A stretch of DNA of 38,136 nt from Methylosinus sporium (GTDB taxonomy: Bacteria > Pseudomonadota > Alphaproteobacteria > Rhizobiales > Beijerinckiaceae), in NCBI RefSeq assembly GCF_003113265.1, contig NZ_PUIV01000035.1:1-38136 (forward strand). The letters are read 5' to 3'. Each line of letters starts with the position of its first letter. The stretch's first letter is position 1. The notes beneath the pieces are model-generated. The model was not told the DNA's origin. It saw only the letters and a program-made list of their open reading frames with translations, and made no database searches. The position numbers were made by a program, and so were the translations under genes. Positions 34,659 through 38,136 of the stretch are shown here, piece by piece.

Positions 34659-35206
34659 GAGGCCGTCCGCCGCCAATGGGAGCGCAGGTTCAAGGTGACG
34701 CGCAAGAACGGCTGGTCGCCGCCGCGTCGCCCCGCGCTTTCCGGTTGGAGGAAGAGCGCCTCGACGAAAACATAGGGCGCCCCGGTTTCGAGCTCGTAGA
34801 GCAGCGCCTGCAATGCGGTAGGCTCCATATCGAATGTCGCCTGCAATCGGACGGAGTCGGCCGCCTCCTGGCCGGTCGCCGGCAGGGCGCTCGACGAGGC
34901 CAGGGCAGCGCGCCGCGCACTGACGAGGCGCGTGACATAGGCCTGCAATTGCGCGCTGGCGAGTCCCGCCGTCGGCGCGGCGATGAAGGCCGCCTCGGGC
35001 GCGCTCGCACGCCCCCCCGCCGCGCCGCCGCGCCGGTGCGCGGCTTCGAGACGCGCCAGCGTGTCGCGACGCCCGGCATTTTCCTCGGCCGCGCCGCTCA
35101 GCGCCCCGAGCGCGAACAGGGCGCCCGCCCCGCAGGCGACGACGAGCAGCGCCAGCGCCCCGAGCGCCGCGCCCTCGTCGCGATCCAGTCGAAGATCGAG
35201 TCGCAC
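34655..35206 (-). CDS. gspM: Type II secretion protein GspM (subtype b-like)
   Basis: The 183-aa protein starts at GTG (35206), with GGAGG inside the end of the gspL gene. One membrane segment lies at about residues 14-38, followed by a helical part and a ferredoxin-like periplasmic domain (RLQATFDMEPTALQALLYEL, then FLRVTLNLRSHW). This is the organisation of the GspM_b family. It is an inner-membrane platform component that pairs with GspL. It begins 4 nt after the gspL stop and overlaps the next gene, consistent with one operon. Confidence 0.8.
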   Translation of the reverse strand: MRLDLRLDRDEGAALGALALLVVACGAGALFALGALSGAAEENAGRRDTLARLEAAHRRGGAAGGRASAPEAAFIAAPTAGLASAQLQAYVTRLVSARRAALASSSALPATGQEAADSVRLQATFDMEPTALQALLYELETGAPYVFVEALFLQPESAGRRGGDQPFLRVTLNLRSHWRRTAS

Positions 35207-35210
35207 GGCG

Positions 35211-36275
35211 TCATCCTCCCGTCAGGGCGAGGCGCGCCGCGACCTGCGCCTCTATGCTGAAAGAAAAGAGCCTGCCGTCGGGGCCGCGCGTCGTCGGCGC
35301 GGAGAAGCGCACCTGCGACAACGGCCCGGAAGCTTCGAGCGCGGCGATCAGCGGCGGCGCGTCCTCGACGAGGCCGGCGATCCGCAGCTTGTCGGCCTCG
35401 AACCGGAGCTCGGTCAGATAGGCGCCGTCCGGCAGGCTCCGCGACAAGGATTCGAGCAGGTGGACGGCAGAAATCGACATTTCCTTGCGCGCCCAGGCGC
35501 GCTCCGGCAAGCCGAGAGCCGCGACCGTGCGCGGATCCTCGCCGGCCCGCGCCTGCTTCTGCATCGCACGCGCGCGCGCCGCGAGCGTCTCGTTCTCTTC
35601 CTGCAGCGACGCCGCGGAGAACGTGGCCCAGAGGCCGAGCCCCGCGCAGAGCGCCACATAGGCCGCCAGCCCGCCGCCGATGACGAGGCGCAGGCGCCCC
35701 CGGTCCTCCGCCGCCTGCCGCATGTTCCGCGACCACAAGACGACCGGCGCCTCGCTCGCCGGCTTGTCGGCGGACGCCGCCACGACTCTGTCGACGGCGA
35801 GTCCGCGAGCGGCGAGCTCCGCGCAGGCCGCCTCGATCTCGCCGCGCGCGACGATCGACACGCGCACGTCGAGAGTGGCCGGCTGTTCGCCGGGAACGAC
35901 GGCGAGCCCGTAGAAAACTTGCGCGACGGGCCAGGGCGAGAGACGATCGAGCCGATTGTCGACGACGCCGCGCATGAATTCCTGCGCCTTTGCGGGCAGA
36001 GCGATGCGGCGTGTGACGACCCGCTCCTGCGGCCATTCGAGCAGGACGATTTCCCTTCGCGCGCGCCGCTGAATGTCCTCGGAAAAGGGGCCGGCCGCCG
36101 ACGCGGCGAGAACCGGGGCGCCGGGGTCGGCGGCGGAACGAATGAGAAAGCCGCCGTTCTCTCGGGAAACGAAGAGGGCGCCGCGGCTTCGCCAAGTCTC
36201 GCGCGAGCGTTCGGCGAGTTTCGCCAGCGCATCGATCCAACGAATGATGAAATCAGAGCCCGACATGGATTTCAC
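35211..36275 (-). CDS. gspL: Type II secretion protein GspL/PilN-like
   Basis: The 354-aa protein has an N-terminal cytoplasmic actin-like part, a membrane segment at about residues 209-231, a coiled region (LQEENETLAARARAMQKQ) and a C-terminal domain like PilN/GspL. In this family the cytoplasmic domain contacts the GspE ATPase and the periplasmic domain pairs with GspM. The start is a GTG that overlaps the gspK stop as GTGA; an ATG 9 nt downstream is the alternative. The genes flanking it are gspK and gspM, supporting the call. Confidence 0.8.
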   Translation of the reverse strand: MKSMSGSDFIIRWIDALAKLAERSRETWRSRGALFVSRENGGFLIRSAADPGAPVLAASAAGPFSEDIQRRARREIVLLEWPQERVVTRRIALPAKAQEFMRGVVDNRLDRLSPWPVAQVFYGLAVVPGEQPATLDVRVSIVARGEIEAACAELAARGLAVDRVVAASADKPASEAPVVLWSRNMRQAAEDRGRLRLVIGGGLAAYVALCAGLGLWATFSAASLQEENETLAARARAMQKQARAGEDPRTVAALGLPERAWARKEMSISAVHLLESLSRSLPDGAYLTELRFEADKLRIAGLVEDAPPLIAALEASGPLSQVRFSAPTTRGPDGRLFSFSIEAQVAARLALTGG

Positions 36276-37216
36276 TCGAAAAAGCGGCGTTCGTCAGATC
36301 CGATCGGCGTCGGCAGCTGCTCGAACGAGAGAACACGATAAGGCTGCGTATCCTTCGGCAATATGACGATGACGGCCTCCGCCGCCGCCGCATAGCCGTC
36401 GGCGAGCGCGATCGTGATCCGAAGCCGCGCCACCGAACGGGTCGAGACCTTCGCATAGCGCCCGGCAGAGCCGAGAATCTGGTCGAGTCGCGCCGGCTCG
36501 AGCGGCGCCGCGCGCCGCGCTTCGAGAAGCTGCTCGATCTTGGCCTCGGTCATCTCGGGCAAGGCGCGCAAGACCTGTGGCGGCGCGGTCGCGGCGTTGA
36601 CCGTCTCATCGCCGAACACTGTCGCATAGGGCGCCATGAGGCGCGCATAGGCCGGCGTCACGGCTGGAATTTGCGTCATCTGGCGGACATTGGTGAAAAC
36701 CTGCTCGAATCCCTGCTTGGCCGGCTGTTGGCCCTGCGGCGGGGGCGCCGCGCCCGCCGCCTGCCGCCGCGGCGGCTCGGCCGCCTCTCCCTGGGCGACG
36801 GTCTTCACCGCGCCGTCGCGCCACAGGACGATCTCCCGAGCGACTTCCCCAGCGTCGGGCGCGCCGATTTCGGCGAGCAGCGAGGCGAATACTTCCACCG
36901 GCGCCTTGTTGATGTCGATCCTTCCGAGCTCGTCGCCGAGCCGCACGCGCGCGGCTCCCGCCGAAAGCGAGATGCGCGTCTCGACCGACGTCAGCGGCCG
37001 GCCACGATATTTCGCGAGAAGATCCGCGCCGGCCTCCAGCCCTGCCGTGAACAGCGCTTCCGCTTGCACGCGGTCGCGATCGACGCCGAGAACGCCGGCG
37101 AAACCGCGAAACCCCGCCGCCGCCGCCATGGCGAGGGCGGAGAGCATAGCGATCGTCCACAGCACGGCGACGAGCACGACGCCGCGGCGCGGATTCCGGC
37201 GGGAGCCAGCGCTCAT
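36272..37216 (-). CDS. gspK: Type II secretion minor pseudopilin GspK
   Basis: The 314-aa protein starts at an ATG overlapping the gspJ stop (ATGA). A short basic leader ends at RRG, followed by VVLVAVLWTIAMLSALA, a pilin-type hydrophobic helix that lacks the usual Glu5, as is characteristic of GspK. LGDELGRIDINKAPVEV and DETVNAATAPPQVLRALPEMTEAKIEQLLEAR are the expected repeated helix-hairpin-like blocks. A Pro/Gln/Ala-rich insert sits at about residues 183-207. GspK caps the pseudopilus tip together with GspI and GspJ. Confidence 0.88.
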   Translation of the reverse strand: MSAGSRRNPRRGVVLVAVLWTIAMLSALAMAAAAGFRGFAGVLGVDRDRVQAEALFTAGLEAGADLLAKYRGRPLTSVETRISLSAGAARVRLGDELGRIDINKAPVEVFASLLAEIGAPDAGEVAREIVLWRDGAVKTVAQGEAAEPPRRQAAGAAPPPQGQQPAKQGFEQVFTNVRQMTQIPAVTPAYARLMAPYATVFGDETVNAATAPPQVLRALPEMTEAKIEQLLEARRAAPLEPARLDQILGSAGRYAKVSTRSVARLRITIALADGYAAAAEAVIVILPKDTQPYRVLSFEQLPTPIGSDERRFFE

Positions 37217-38010
37217 GTCGGCTCCTCGGGCGGCGGCGGCGCCTTCTTCTCGCCCGGCGCGCCGGTCTTGCCGGGCAGGCAGTCCGGCGCGTCTCGCGCG
37301 CAAGCGGCCGGCGCGTCCGCCCACACGATGAATTCCGCGCCGACGACGAGATTCGCGCCGGACGCGGGATCCACGAGCCGCAAGCGCACGAGCCGCGGCA
37401 GTTCGGTCCGCCCCGTCCAACTGTCGACCCAGGTCAGCGCGCCGAACGCGTCCGCCCGCGCGAAGGCGAACGATATTTCGTAACGCCCCTCGAGCAGCAC
37501 GACGGCGTTGCTCGCCGCCTCGGCGAAAAGGCCCGAGCGCGGCCCGAGCCAGACGGCGCGCCGCCGCACCAGCCGCGTCACGCCGTCGCGCAGGGGCTCG
37601 ACCTCGAGAGTCAGCGCCTCCTCCGGCGCGGCGCGAGCGCCGACGGCGCTCCCCGAAACAAAGACGATTCGTTCAGACGCGCCCTCGAATGCGATGACCC
37701 GAGCTTTTTTTTCGTCGCCCTTTCGCGCCGCGCCGGACGGGCCCGGTTCGGACGGCCGCTCGTCCCGCTCCGCGGACGCGGCGACGAAACGCGCGGCGCC
37801 GAAATCGCGCGACAGCCGATCCATCGCCAACGCGAAACGTTCGGCTTCGGTCACGCCGAGCGCCCCGCGATCGAAATAGAGCGCGACATGGTGAACGAGT
37901 TCCGCCGCGCCGACGATGATCGCGGCGGCGACGGCGAGCGCCGCCAGCGTCTCGACCAGGGTGAAGCCCGCGCGAGCCTCTCTTTCGTCCGCGGCGCCGC
38001 CTTTCGCCAT
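37213..38010 (-). CDS. gspJ: Type II secretion minor pseudopilin GspJ
   Basis: The 265-aa protein starts at an ATG preceded by AGGAGG. The prepilin cleavage site is ARAG|FTLVETLAALAVAAAIIVGAAE, with Glu5 present. The globular part has RFALAMDRLSRDFGAARFV and later LEGRYEISFAFA with LVRLRLVD, as in GspJ. The C-terminus is an unusual Pro/Lys/Glu-rich tail (about residues 245-265). It starts 9 nt after the gspI stop codon and should form the tip complex with GspI and GspK. Confidence 0.85.
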   Translation of the reverse strand: MAKGGAADEREARAGFTLVETLAALAVAAAIIVGAAELVHHVALYFDRGALGVTEAERFALAMDRLSRDFGAARFVAASAERDERPSEPGPSGAARKGDEKKARVIAFEGASERIVFVSGSAVGARAAPEEALTLEVEPLRDGVTRLVRRRAVWLGPRSGLFAEAASNAVVLLEGRYEISFAFARADAFGALTWVDSWTGRTELPRLVRLRLVDPASGANLVVGAEFIVWADAPAACARDAPDCLPGKTGAPGEKKAPPPPEEPT

Positions 38011-38019
38011 CGCCCCCTC

Positions 38020-38136
38020 CTATCGCGCCTTCGCGAGACGGATCGTCTCCGCTGCGATCGCTTGCCCCTCGCCCCAGACCACTCGCGCCTCGACGCGATA
38101 GGCTGTCCATTTCGGCTCGTCCTCTTCCTTCCCCCC
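38020..38136 (-). CDS. gspI: C-terminal end of probable pseudopilin GspI (partial)
   Basis: The last 38 codons of a minus-strand gene that enters from the right edge end at a TAG at 38020-38022. The visible end reads YRVEARVVWGEGQAIAAETIRLAKAR, compatible with the C-terminal strands of GspI (often a VxVxW stretch and then ETIRL). The position directly before gspJ is the standard order I-J-K. Most of the protein is outside the window, so the call depends largely on gene order. Confidence 0.65.
   Translation of the reverse strand, partial: GGKEEDEPKWTAYRVEARVVWGEGQAIAAETIRLAKAR

Noticed and set aside
1-38136. tRNA, rRNA, CRISPR arrays, insertion sequences, integrases or phage genes.
   Set aside because: No transposase or integrase sequence, no array of regularly spaced repeats and no RNA gene was recognised; short non-coding RNAs cannot be excluded by eye.

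Overview
The window is high-G+C DNA from a Gram-negative bacterium. The evidence is a type II secretion cluster, a TonB-dependent outer-membrane receptor and a periplasmic transglycosylase. The intergenic palindrome at 32214-32258 resembles repeats I associate with Hyphomicrobiales (Rhizobiales), and the T2SS gene set would fit a Methylocystaceae-type alphaproteobacterium. The order is an inference of moderate strength and the family is weaker.

Layout. (1) 1-16739, minus strand: one uninterrupted reading frame, open at the left edge, encodes at least 5,579 residues of a giant secreted beta-strand-repeat (adhesin/leukotoxin-like) protein. It has an N-terminal LEPR-XLL-type motif, tandem HGF-x-GD modules, a very long Ala/Gly/Val-rich beta-repeat region and scattered RTX-like GxGxD stretches near its visible end. 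(2) 17004-19063, minus: a translationally coupled OmpR-type response regulator and sensor kinase. (3) 19302-22017, plus: a small Cys-containing membrane-anchored protein (DUF2946-like) and a siderophore-type TonB-dependent receptor, ending at a perfect 13-bp hairpin. (4) 22018-23208: a decayed glycosyltransferase remnant and a relatively AT-rich non-coding stretch. (5) 23209-32213, plus: nine close or overlapping genes for an AurF-like diiron oxygenase, a radical SAM enzyme, a free-standing carrier protein, an AMP-forming adenylation enzyme, an isopropylmalate-synthase-like enzyme, a class III aminotransferase, an RraA-like aldolase-fold protein, an unrecognised zinc-ribbon protein and a SufE sulfur acceptor. 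(6) 32214-32317: palindromes between convergent genes. (7) 32389-38136, minus: a small secreted protein, a lytic transglycosylase, a TonB-C-terminal-like protein and type II secretion genes gspN/C, M, L, K, J and the end of I.

The most interesting part is region 5. It looks like a compact biosynthetic cluster that activates an amino acid, holds it on a stand-alone carrier protein and N-oxygenates it. Three carbon/nitrogen-metabolism enzymes could supply an unusual amino-acid building block, and SufE could supply sulfur. No condensation, thioesterase or reductase domain and no exporter is present, so release and export are unexplained. The receptor just upstream points to a small metal-binding molecule (metallophore) that is taken back up; this is inference. 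I recognise no known pathway with this exact gene set.
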